Positions 23,825 to 29,828 of a DNA stretch of 29,828 nucleotides are shown here, in pieces. The first letter of the stretch is position 1, and each line of letters opens with the position of its first letter. The translations under genes were made by a program, and so were the position numbers. The DNA lies in the NCBI GenBank assembly GCA_007132825.1, contig SLNX01000186.1, positions 1 through 29,828 on the forward strand, read 5' to 3'. Under the pieces are notes generated by a model. That model was not told where the DNA came from and did not search any database. It worked only from the letters and a program-made list of their open reading frames with translations. The DNA comes from Bacteroidales bacterium (GTDB lineage Bacteria; Bacteroidota; Bacteroidia; Bacteroidales; UBA7960).

Positions 23825-24433
23825 CTACAATTGATCCGCCTCTATCATCTGAACAATCTCCTCAATCATCCTGTCCGACCCATACGGGTCATATTCTGTT
23901 CTCAGGTTTAAGCCAAAAAGCCTGCTGAGCGATTGCCAGAATATGGCAGAAAAGTTTCCCCGGTAATCTTTAAGGATCTCATAAGTGGTATGGCGGGTTT
24001 CCCTGTCTATCAATTTAATCAGGATGAATCCCTGTGTTACGGTAAGGCGCCGAAGATCGTCCTCAAGCTCCTCCCGGATTGCCCTCTCCATCTCCCGGGT
24101 AAACCTGCGCCGTTCCCTGTCGCTTTCAAGAGACATAATATACTCACCATACTCCTCAAACATTTCACCGGCCAGTTTTGCAAAAGGGTATGCAGCTTTC
24201 ACATTGCGAACCAACCTATTGTATCGCCAGGCTTCCAGCCTGCTGTCAAACACACGGGGGGCGACAACATCGAAAGGCTCCAGCTCTATTAACAACAGCG
24301 TGTCTCCATTCTCAACACGTGCAGTTACTGTCTTTCCCGATACAGGCTTTTGCTGTCCGGGATCTGAAGCAAAAGCTACAACAGGGAACAGGGTAAAACA
24401 GACCAGGCATACTATAGCACGAGCAGGGTTCAT
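23825..24433 (-). CDS. DUF4294 family exported protein
   Basis: This 202-residue protein has a clear signal peptide (RAIVCLVCFTLFPVVAFAS, about 5-23). The mature part matches the Bacteroidota family DUF4294: GDTLLLIELEPFDVVAPRVF near its start, an RYNRLVRNVKAAYPFAKLAG segment, a charged helical stretch (ERRRFTREMERAIREELED) and LTVTQGFILIKLIDRET. The function of the family is not known. The protein is predicted to be periplasmic. It lies 96 bases downstream of clpX on the same strand with no clear promoter or terminator between them, so read-through from the proteostasis operon is possible. Confidence 0.88.
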   Translation of the reverse strand: MNPARAIVCLVCFTLFPVVAFASDPGQQKPVSGKTVTARVENGDTLLLIELEPFDVVAPRVFDSRLEAWRYNRLVRNVKAAYPFAKLAGEMFEEYGEYIMSLESDRERRRFTREMERAIREELEDDLRRLTVTQGFILIKLIDRETRHTTYEILKDYRGNFSAIFWQSLSRLFGLNLRTEYDPYGSDRMIEEIVQMIEADQL

Positions 24434-24529
24434 AGGAGTCGTTACGATTAAATGGTATCCAAAACCATCTTTATCATCAAAACGACTTAAATTACTAAAT
24501 ATTTTTCAGATTTGCAAATGACCGGCCGC

Positions 24530-25795
24530 TCAGGATGCAACTCTAAGCCGTCCGGGTTCCGCTTTATCGATACGCTGTCTTGCGTATTCGAGGGTCAGAT
24601 GAAAAGTTTCCGCTCTATCCTCTGATGAGGGGATCTCATACATGGCATCCAGCATGACCAGTTCACAGATGGAACGCAAACCCCGGGCACCCAACTTAAA
24701 CTCCACCGCTTTATCAACAATATAGTCGAGCACATCGTCATCAATCACCAGCTTCATATTATCCATCTCAAACAGTTTTACATACTGTTTCACCAAAGAG
24801 TTTTTCGGTTCAGTAAGAATCTGCCGCAATGCATCGCGATCGAGCGGATTCAGGTAGGTAAGCACGGGCATGCGGCCTACAAGCTCTGGGATCAGGCCAA
24901 AGCTTTTCAGGTCTTGTGGTGCAATATATTGGAGGATATTATCCCGGTCGATGCGTCCGGTTTTGGCAGCGCCGTAACCGATGGCATTGGCCTGCATGCG
25001 CGCCATGATCCTTTTCTCGATACCATCAAAGGCACCTCCGCAAATGAAAAGGATGTTCTGCGTGTTCACCTGGATCATTTTCTGCTCAGGGTGCTTCCTG
25101 CCGCCCTGTGGCGGCACATTCACAATGGCTCCCTCCAGAAGCTTCAGGAGTGCCTGCTGCACACCTTCACCCGAAACATCCCTTGTAATCGAAGGATTGT
25201 CGCTTTTGCGGGCAATCTTATCCACCTCATCAATAAAAACAATGCCCCGCTCAGCAGCAGCCACATCATAATCGGCAACCTGCAACAGGCGCACCAGGAT
25301 ACTTTCCACATCTTCACCCACATAACCCGCTTCAGTGAGTACTGTGGCATCGGCAATGCAGAACGGAACCTTCATCTTTTTCGCAATGGTTCTTGCCATC
25401 AAAGTTTTACCGGTTCCCGTTTCCCCAACCATCACGATATTCGACTTCTCAAGCTCAACACCATCCACATCATCACTGCCGGGAGGTGTGTGGTTGATAC
25501 GCTTGTAATGGTTGTAAACGGCAACCGACAAAACTTTTTTAGCATCTTCCTGGCCAATCACATATTGGTCGAGGTGCTTTTTGATCTCCGAAGGCTTAAA
25601 AAGCTTGAATGAGGGGATTTTGGCCTTCTCGAACCGCGACTTTTCCTCCTGTACAATCTGAGACGCCTGGTCCACACAACGTTCGCAGATATGCGCATCA
25701 ATACCGGAAATGAGCATATCCACATTTTCACCTTCGCGGCCACAAAAAGCGCACTTCCTGGTATCTTTTGGAGTATTTCCCGATCGCTTTGCCAT
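24530..25795 (-). CDS. clpX: ClpX, ATP-dependent unfoldase of ClpXP
   Basis: The protein has 421 residues from the ATG at 25795. A GTG one codon earlier is also open but not needed. An N-terminal four-cysteine zinc finger (CAFCGREGEN and HICERC) binds adaptors and substrates. The AAA+ core has Walker A GETGTGKT, the pore loop GYVGED, Walker B IVFIDEVDK, and the RKHPEQ segment. A tripeptide of the IGF type for docking ClpP is expected near YGAAKTGR, but it is not obvious. ClpX unfolds tagged proteins and threads them into ClpP. It starts 11 bases after the clpP stop and ends the tig-clpP-clpX run. Confidence 0.98.
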   Translation of the reverse strand: MAKRSGNTPKDTRKCAFCGREGENVDMLISGIDAHICERCVDQASQIVQEEKSRFEKAKIPSFKLFKPSEIKKHLDQYVIGQEDAKKVLSVAVYNHYKRINHTPPGSDDVDGVELEKSNIVMVGETGTGKTLMARTIAKKMKVPFCIADATVLTEAGYVGEDVESILVRLLQVADYDVAAAERGIVFIDEVDKIARKSDNPSITRDVSGEGVQQALLKLLEGAIVNVPPQGGRKHPEQKMIQVNTQNILFICGGAFDGIEKRIMARMQANAIGYGAAKTGRIDRDNILQYIAPQDLKSFGLIPELVGRMPVLTYLNPLDRDALRQILTEPKNSLVKQYVKLFEMDNMKLVIDDDVLDYIVDKAVEFKLGARGLRSICELVMLDAMYEIPSSEDRAETFHLTLEYARQRIDKAEPGRLRVAS

Positions 25796-25806
25796 CACTG
25801 ATTCCG

Positions 25807-26496
25807 TTATTTTTCAGAAGTTTTCTTATTGGAGATCAACACCTCATCGATCATGCCGTAGTCTTTGGCTTCAACGGCTGTCATCCAGTAATCGCGGTCA
25901 GCATCTTCCCAGATCTTCTTATAATCTTGTTTTGAATGCATGGCAATGATCTCGTAGAGTTCCTTTTTGATCTTTTGGATCTCCCTGGCAGTAATCTCGA
26001 TATCTGAGGCCTGCCCTTCGGCACCACCCATCGGCTGATGGATCAGAATGCGGCTGTGCTTCAAAGCTGTGCGCTTGCCATCTGTTCCGGCGCTCAGCAA
26101 AACAGCCCCCATCGAAGCGGCCATCCCGGTACAGATCGTCGCAACATCGGGCGCAATGTACTGCATGGTATCATAAATGCCAAGACCGGCATAAACTGAT
26201 CCTCCGGGCGTATTAAGGTAAATCTGGATGTCTTTCTTTGGATCCACAGATTCCATATAAAGAAGCTGCGCCTGGATGATGTTGGCAACGTAATCGTTGA
26301 TAGGCACACCAAGAAATATAATTCTGTCCATCATCAAACGGCTGAATACATCCATGGTAGCCACATTCAATTGCCGCTCCTCAATAATGGTCGGACTGAT
26401 ATAATTGCCATATACCGAGGTATAGTCGTGCATGGTAATGCTGCTGATCCCCCTGTGACGGGTAGCATATTTATGAAAATCTTCTGCTCTGCTCAT
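25807..26496 (-). CDS. clpP: ClpP, ATP-dependent protease subunit
   Basis: The 229-residue serine protease forms the tetradecameric chamber of ClpXP. The catalytic triad is S128 in TGMAASMGAVLLSAG, H153 in SRILIHQPMGG and D202 in DRDYWMTAVEA. The oxyanion-forming TPGGS stretch is at 96-100. An N-terminal extension of about 30-35 residues before the core may be a propeptide, as in other ClpP proteins. It starts 3 bases after the trigger factor stop, so the two are translationally coupled. A chaperone, a protease and an unfoldase made from one transcript is a classical arrangement. Confidence 0.98.
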   Translation of the reverse strand: MSRAEDFHKYATRHRGISSITMHDYTSVYGNYISPTIIEERQLNVATMDVFSRLMMDRIIFLGVPINDYVANIIQAQLLYMESVDPKKDIQIYLNTPGGSVYAGLGIYDTMQYIAPDVATICTGMAASMGAVLLSAGTDGKRTALKHSRILIHQPMGGAEGQASDIEITAREIQKIKKELYEIIAMHSKQDYKKIWEDADRDYWMTAVEAKDYGMIDEVLISNKKTSEK

Positions 26497-26499
26497 GTT

Positions 26500-27912
26500 T
26501 TATTCTTTTGGGTTTTCTTTTTCTGATTCTGCATTGGGTTCCTGGGTATCAGGACTGTATTTCTCGTTGACCATTTTTACATAGTCATCCATCTCCATAT
26601 GGATTTCGTTCAGTTTCAGTTTCTCTTTGAAAAGTGCCATCAGCTTTTTATCAAAAAGGTGATCATAAACCTTTTTTACCTCCTCTTGCTTGCTGCCCAG
26701 CTCTTTCACATATTTATCGAGTATTTCCTGGGGCAAATCCGTTTGGCCATACTGAGCCAGCTGCGCTTTGATAAAATACTCGAGCTCGCTGTTCACCTCT
26801 TCCGGTTTCACTTCAATCTCATATTTTTTGAGAAGATGGTTTTCGATGAGTTGCCATCTGAAGGTGTCGGCTGCTTTCTCAAACTCATCTTCCACCTTCT
26901 CAGCTGTGAGCTCCTCCTTGTTGTTTTCAAGAAGCCACTTCTTCAAAAATGACTCCGGCAAAGGCAGTTCTGTGATCCCGATCAATTTTTCTGAAACCAC
27001 ATTGCGAAAATGCTTGTCGACATCGGTCTGATATTGCATTTCAATCTGCTCTTCAACGAATTTCCTGAAATCCTCTTCCGTTTTGATCTCTTTTCCCGGA
27101 GCTACTTTGTCATAGAAAGCCTCATTCATCTCTGCCGGCTCAATTCTTGAGATGCTTTCGATCACGAACCTGAAAACCGGATTGTGGTCCTGGAGTTCCT
27201 CTTTTTTCAGCCCTACCATAGAGGCGGCTTCCGTTTCCGATTCAACCGCTTTCAGGATGTCTATATCCACCGTTGAACCCGGTTTTGCTCCGATCAGTTG
27301 TTCTTTGATCGCTTCATCCTTAATAAAGCGGATAAAGACATTGGTTTTATTGGTTTTTCCATCCTCTTTTGGGTTTCCGTTGTCGTCGAGCTCCGTAAAC
27401 TCCCCATAAAGCACATCCTCTGCTTCCGCAGTTCCTGGATTGATCATGTTTCCATGGCGCTTGCGTGCTTCGTTGATAAACTGATCGATAGATTCTTCAG
27501 CAACTTTAATCTTATGGTAATCAACTTCAATGGTATCAGAAAGTTCAAGCTCCACCTCCGGCGACAGACCGATACGGTATTGGAATTCGAATTCCTTTTG
27601 GTTGTCCCAGTCAATGTTTGCAGCGGCTTCATCGTCGGGCAACGGATTGCCGAGCACATTCAGTTTTTCCTCTTGAATGTATTTATACAATGCATCGGCC
27701 AGGATTTTATTGACCTCTTCCACCAGCACACTTTTGCCGTACATTTTGTTAACGAGGCCCATTGGTACTTTTCCCGGTCTGAATCCGGGCATTTGCATCT
27801 TTTTTTGTGCGTTTTTTAACTCTTTCGACACCTGCTCACGGTAATCCTCTTCGTTAAGTTTAATTTTTATGATCGCTTCCAGTTGGCCGGTGTTCTCTTT
27901 TACGATATCCAT
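26500..27912 (-). CDS. tig: Trigger factor, ribosome-associated chaperone
   Basis: The protein has 470 residues. The N-terminal ribosome-binding domain contains the tail motif PGFRPGKVPMGLV (about 42-54), which docks near the exit tunnel. The C-terminal arms (about 250-435) are rich in charged helices. The middle PPIase region (about 150-250) looks degenerate: the FKBP core with its IPGFEDG segment is missing and reads TNVFIRFIKDEAIKEQL instead. It therefore probably works as a holdase without prolyl isomerase activity. The last 30 or so residues are acidic and disordered (TQEPNAESEKENPKE). It is first in the tig-clpP-clpX run with a TAnnTTTG promoter 132 bases upstream. Confidence 0.95.
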   Translation of the reverse strand: MDIVKENTGQLEAIIKIKLNEEDYREQVSKELKNAQKKMQMPGFRPGKVPMGLVNKMYGKSVLVEEVNKILADALYKYIQEEKLNVLGNPLPDDEAAANIDWDNQKEFEFQYRIGLSPEVELELSDTIEVDYHKIKVAEESIDQFINEARKRHGNMINPGTAEAEDVLYGEFTELDDNGNPKEDGKTNKTNVFIRFIKDEAIKEQLIGAKPGSTVDIDILKAVESETEAASMVGLKKEELQDHNPVFRFVIESISRIEPAEMNEAFYDKVAPGKEIKTEEDFRKFVEEQIEMQYQTDVDKHFRNVVSEKLIGITELPLPESFLKKWLLENNKEELTAEKVEDEFEKAADTFRWQLIENHLLKKYEIEVKPEEVNSELEYFIKAQLAQYGQTDLPQEILDKYVKELGSKQEEVKKVYDHLFDKKLMALFKEKLKLNEIHMEMDDYVKMVNEKYSPDTQEPNAESEKENPKE

Positions 27913-28263
27913 TTAGATTCAGATTTTTGTATGTTATTGATCAGGTTTTCCGGAACCATCGGTTTGATTTTGTTGTTGTGCTTTTTATATACCATTCAAA
28001 ATCAATCAGAAGGTTCACTTCAAGCCTTGAATATTTTGAGGCACAAAGATAGTATTTTTATGAAGACGAATTGATCTGATTTTGTTTTCCTGATGCCTTT
28101 AGCCCCTTTGGTTGATTCGTTGAATGGATAAATAGACGTGCCAAAGTCTTATATATTGCAACCCGAAGGGTCGAATATTGATCGCCATGCGCTAACAAAG
28201 AAAGCAGTTTCATTATGATGCGTTTTTTGCAGAAAACTCATATAAGTGGAAAGTTAAAAATGC
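27913..28263. other. Intergenic stretch between tig and tRNA-Lys terminator
   Basis: These 351 bases carry no convincing gene. They contain the tig promoter box (28044-28051), a copy of TGGTTGATT at 28109-28117, and a small hairpin ACCCGAAGGGT at 28161-28171. No RNA fold or open frame with family resemblance was recognised in the rest. Confidence 0.5.
28044..28051 (-). promoter_or_regulatory. Predicted -7 element of the tig-clpP-clpX operon
   Basis: TATCTTTG on the minus strand is a perfect TAnnTTTG, placed 132 bases before the tig ATG, so the leader would be about 125 bases. No TTTG partner is seen at -33. The leader holds no obvious hairpin. Confidence 0.6.
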
Positions 28264-28291
28264 AAAAAGCCCGGACCATCGATCCGGGCTT
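28264..28291 (-). terminator. Intrinsic terminator downstream of tRNA-Lys
   Basis: On the minus strand a perfect 9-bp stem (AAGCCCGGA with TCCGGGCTT) and a 7-base loop is followed by a T-tract. It starts 2 bases after the tRNA 3' end. Confidence 0.9.
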
Positions 28292-28292
28292 G

Positions 28293-28365
28293 TGACCTGG
28301 CTGGGACTCGAACCCAGGACCCCATCCTTAAAAGGGATATGCTCTACCAACTGAGCTACCAAGTC
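28293..28365 (-). tRNA. tRNA-Lys (TTT)
   Basis: This is a 73-base cloverleaf on the minus strand: acceptor GACTTGG/CCAGGTC with one T-G pair, D-arm AGCTCAGTTGGTAGAGC, anticodon loop CTTTTAA (TTT), T-arm CTGGGTTCGAGTCCCAG and discriminator A. CCA is not encoded. It has its own promoter and terminator. Confidence 0.97.
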
Positions 28366-28400
28366 ATCAAAAAAATAAAATGCCTTATTTTTTGAGAGTG

Positions 28401-28431
28401 CAAAGATACCCCCATTATTGAAAAATGCAAA
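28401..28431 (-). promoter_or_regulatory. tRNA-Lys promoter, full Bacteroidota consensus
   Basis: Read on the minus strand, a -33 TTTG (28428-28431) and a -7 TATCTTTG (28401-28408) are separated by exactly 19 bases. This matches the phylum consensus TTTG-N19-TAnnTTTG completely. Transcription should start about 29 bases before the tRNA 5' end. Confidence 0.85.
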
Positions 28432-28464
28432 GGTTTTTTCAATTTTTTCGCGCAAAACACAGTG

Positions 28465-28499
28465 AAACCCTAAACCCTAAACCCTCAACTCTAAACCTT
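28465..28499. repeat. Five 7-bp tandem units of the AAACCCT type
   Basis: Three perfect AAACCCT units (28465-28485) are followed by two diverged units, CAACTCT and AAACCTT. It lies between the tRNA-Lys promoter and the GNAT gene. It resembles short slippage-prone intergenic repeats rather than a functional site. Confidence 0.75.
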
Positions 28500-28537
28500 A
28501 CACCATTCAACCAAACATCCAATCAACATATTTCGGT

Positions 28538-28557
28538 GCACAGGTCAAGCCCTGTGC
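28538..28557. repeat. Short perfect palindrome, REP-like
   Basis: GCACAGG and CCTGTGC form a perfect 7-bp stem around a 6-base loop (TCAAGC), 22 bases past the stop of the GNAT gene. No T-run follows on the minus strand, so it is a poor terminator. It looks like a dispersed REP-type palindrome. Confidence 0.6.
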
Positions 28558-28578
28558 TACAGGTGGAATCAGCAATGA

Positions 28579-29745
28579 TCAGTTAATTACGGGATGACGT
28601 TCAAAAACAAGTGTGTCATCAAACAGCTTCCGGTACGTGATCAATGTGTGCTCCCTTTTTGCGCCAATGTGATCCATCAATTTGATCATCTTCGGATTGA
28701 AATCACCGATCCAGGTAATGATTAAGGATTTGTAGTATTGCCTGGAAGCCACGGAATTTCTCAACTCCATGATCAGTCCGGTTTCCAGTCCGCGGTTCTG
28801 GTACTCCGGTATCACGCCGAAAACAATGCCATAAATCACCCTGCAAGCCCCTCGCCGTTTATGGTAAAGGAACTGCAGTTTTCCCAAAAGGTTCATTTTG
28901 CCTTTGATGCGTTTTAAAATTTGATTGATGTCGAGTATGTTAACAAAAAAAGCCACCGGCTCATTGTTGTGGTAAGCAAAGATCACCAGCTTTTCATCCA
29001 CGACGATGCGCATCTTTTTGAATGTATCGATTGCCTTTTCAAGCGTCATGGGTTGGAAATTCTCGTGAGCCTTACTCCATGCTTTATTATAAATGGTTAT
29101 AAAGTCTTTGGCATACTTTTCTATATTCTTTAGCTTTAGATGTTCAAAGTGGTATCCCTGGGTCTCAGTCAGCCGCTGAAACTTTTTTTCCATGATTGGC
29201 GGCAAAACGGTGTCGGCATATATCCGGTAAACGTATTGTTCATAGTAAGTCTGAAACCCATATGCTTCAAAATGCGCCCTGTAATATTGAGGATTGTAGC
29301 TTAACAGGTAGGGTCGCTCATTCTCAAAACCATCGACCATCAAACCCCAGTACCTGTCCTTTTCACCAAAATTGATCGGACCATCCATAGCCTGCATTCC
29401 CTGGTCATTGAGCCAACTTTTTGCCGTATCAAAAAGGAGAAAGGCAGCTTGCTGATCATCAATACACTCAAAAAAACCAAATCCACCGGTCGGTTGTTTG
29501 TAAGTGTAAGCAAGGTTGTTGTTAATAAACGCGGCAATGCGACCGATCAGCTTGCCTCCGGTGTTTTTCAGGACCCATCGCTTTAGAAAGCCTGACTTGA
29601 ATTGCTGGTTTTTCTCTGGGTCGAAAACGGCTTTTATGTCACTTTCCAGATGCGGAATCCAGCTTTTGTGATCTTTATAAATGATTTCCGGCACACGCAA
29701 AAAATCTTTTTCTGTATCTTTATCCTGAACTTCAATAATATGCAT
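28579..29745 (-). CDS. GNAT-superfamily acyltransferase, possibly bacterial ceramide-synthase-like
   Basis: The 388-residue protein has no signal peptide. The N-terminal part (about 1-110) has a degenerate GNAT fold with a GGKLIGRIAAF strand. A family-specific motif follows: MDGPINFGEKDRYWGLMVDGF (119-139; key residues D121, G122, P123, N125, F126), then SYNPQYYRAHFEAYGF (149-164). The C-terminal part is a second GNAT lobe with the CoA-binding motif GVIPEYQNRGLETGLI (310-325). This DGPxNF/DGF/YNPxYY pattern matches, from memory, the family in which the Caulobacter N-acyltransferase that makes ceramide was found. Bacteroidota make sphingolipids, so a role in dihydrosphingosine acylation is attractive but unproven. 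The gene stands alone, with no sphingolipid genes beside it in the window. Confidence 0.75.
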   Translation of the reverse strand: MHIIEVQDKDTEKDFLRVPEIIYKDHKSWIPHLESDIKAVFDPEKNQQFKSGFLKRWVLKNTGGKLIGRIAAFINNNLAYTYKQPTGGFGFFECIDDQQAAFLLFDTAKSWLNDQGMQAMDGPINFGEKDRYWGLMVDGFENERPYLLSYNPQYYRAHFEAYGFQTYYEQYVYRIYADTVLPPIMEKKFQRLTETQGYHFEHLKLKNIEKYAKDFITIYNKAWSKAHENFQPMTLEKAIDTFKKMRIVVDEKLVIFAYHNNEPVAFFVNILDINQILKRIKGKMNLLGKLQFLYHKRRGACRVIYGIVFGVIPEYQNRGLETGLIMELRNSVASRQYYKSLIITWIGDFNPKMIKLMDHIGAKREHTLITYRKLFDDTLVFERHPVIN

Positions 29746-29828
29746 ATGAATGGCTTTGGATGAATCGTGTTTAATAATGAAGGGATAAAAATAATGATTT
29801 CTCTTTGAAAAAATCTCGTAGGTTTGTA

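Noticed and set aside
24510..24519. 10-bp palindrome ATTTGCAAAT after clpX
   Set aside because: It has no loop or T-run for a terminator, is short and AT-rich, and is likely to occur by chance.
24914..25612. 232-codon open frame on the plus strand
   Set aside because: It is antisense to clpX. The composition is a mirror of the conserved sense gene and no motif is seen.
28465..28499. AAACCCT repeat resembling a plant-type telomere repeat
   Set aside because: There are only five short units, two of them diverged, inside a bacterial chromosome next to a tRNA. There is no sign of a replicon end.
1..29828. CRISPR arrays, insertion sequences, integrases, toxin-antitoxin or phage defence genes
   Set aside because: I looked for repeat-spacer patterns, transposase and integrase motifs and typical defence domains on both strands and found none. 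The tRNA genes are not flanked by an integrase.

Overview
The window comes from a Bacteroidota genome, probably a Bacteroidales/Marinilabiliales-type or related anaerobic or environmental lineage. Four things point there. Many genes are preceded by the Bacteroidota -7 promoter element TAnnTTTG rather than a Shine-Dalgarno sequence. LpxC and FabZ are fused. A PorX-type regulator of type IX secretion is present. CcmE carries the rare CxxxY heme-binding motif. I see no insertion sequence, prophage, CRISPR array or rRNA. Most of the window is conserved chromosomal core, with one accessory surface-glycan block in the middle.

Layout. (1) 1-1013, minus: porX, cut by the window edge. (2) 1118-7939, plus: an HD phosphohydrolase, then a lipid A run (lpxD, lpxC-fabZ, lpxA), an ABC ATPase, efp and a second, divergent lpxD paralogue. 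(3) 7940-11193, minus: a cytosolic GAF histidine kinase followed by tightly packed ccmB, ccmC, a 51-residue CcmD-like gene and ccmE. (4) 11434-11564, minus: tRNA-His(GTG) with promoter and terminator. (5) 11686-18549, plus: five tightly linked glycan genes: a formyltransferase-like/beta-propeller protein, a GNAT, a Wzx-type flippase, a GT4 glycosyltransferase and an asparagine-synthetase-like enzyme without the glutaminase cysteine. (6) 18553-23816: an exported thioredoxin-like protein, a lone DppC-type permease, pcm, a Gfo/Idh/MocA oxidoreductase and a polyprenyl-phosphate sugar phosphotransferase. (7) 23825-27912, minus: a DUF4294 protein and the tig-clpP-clpX proteostasis operon. (8) 27913-28578: tRNA-Lys(TTT) with a textbook promoter and terminator, set in intergenic DNA with short repeats. 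(9) 28579-29745, minus: a GNAT-superfamily protein that may be related to bacterial ceramide synthases.

The envelope is the common theme: lipid A synthesis, glycan initiation (sugar phosphotransferase) and flipping (Wzx), T9SS control (PorX) and periplasmic cytochrome c maturation. The least explained parts are the five-gene glycan block, the second LpxD, the hairpin overlapping the histidine kinase promoter, and the GNAT protein at the right end. I did not find a clearly new defence or mobile system, and the findings are ranked with that in mind.
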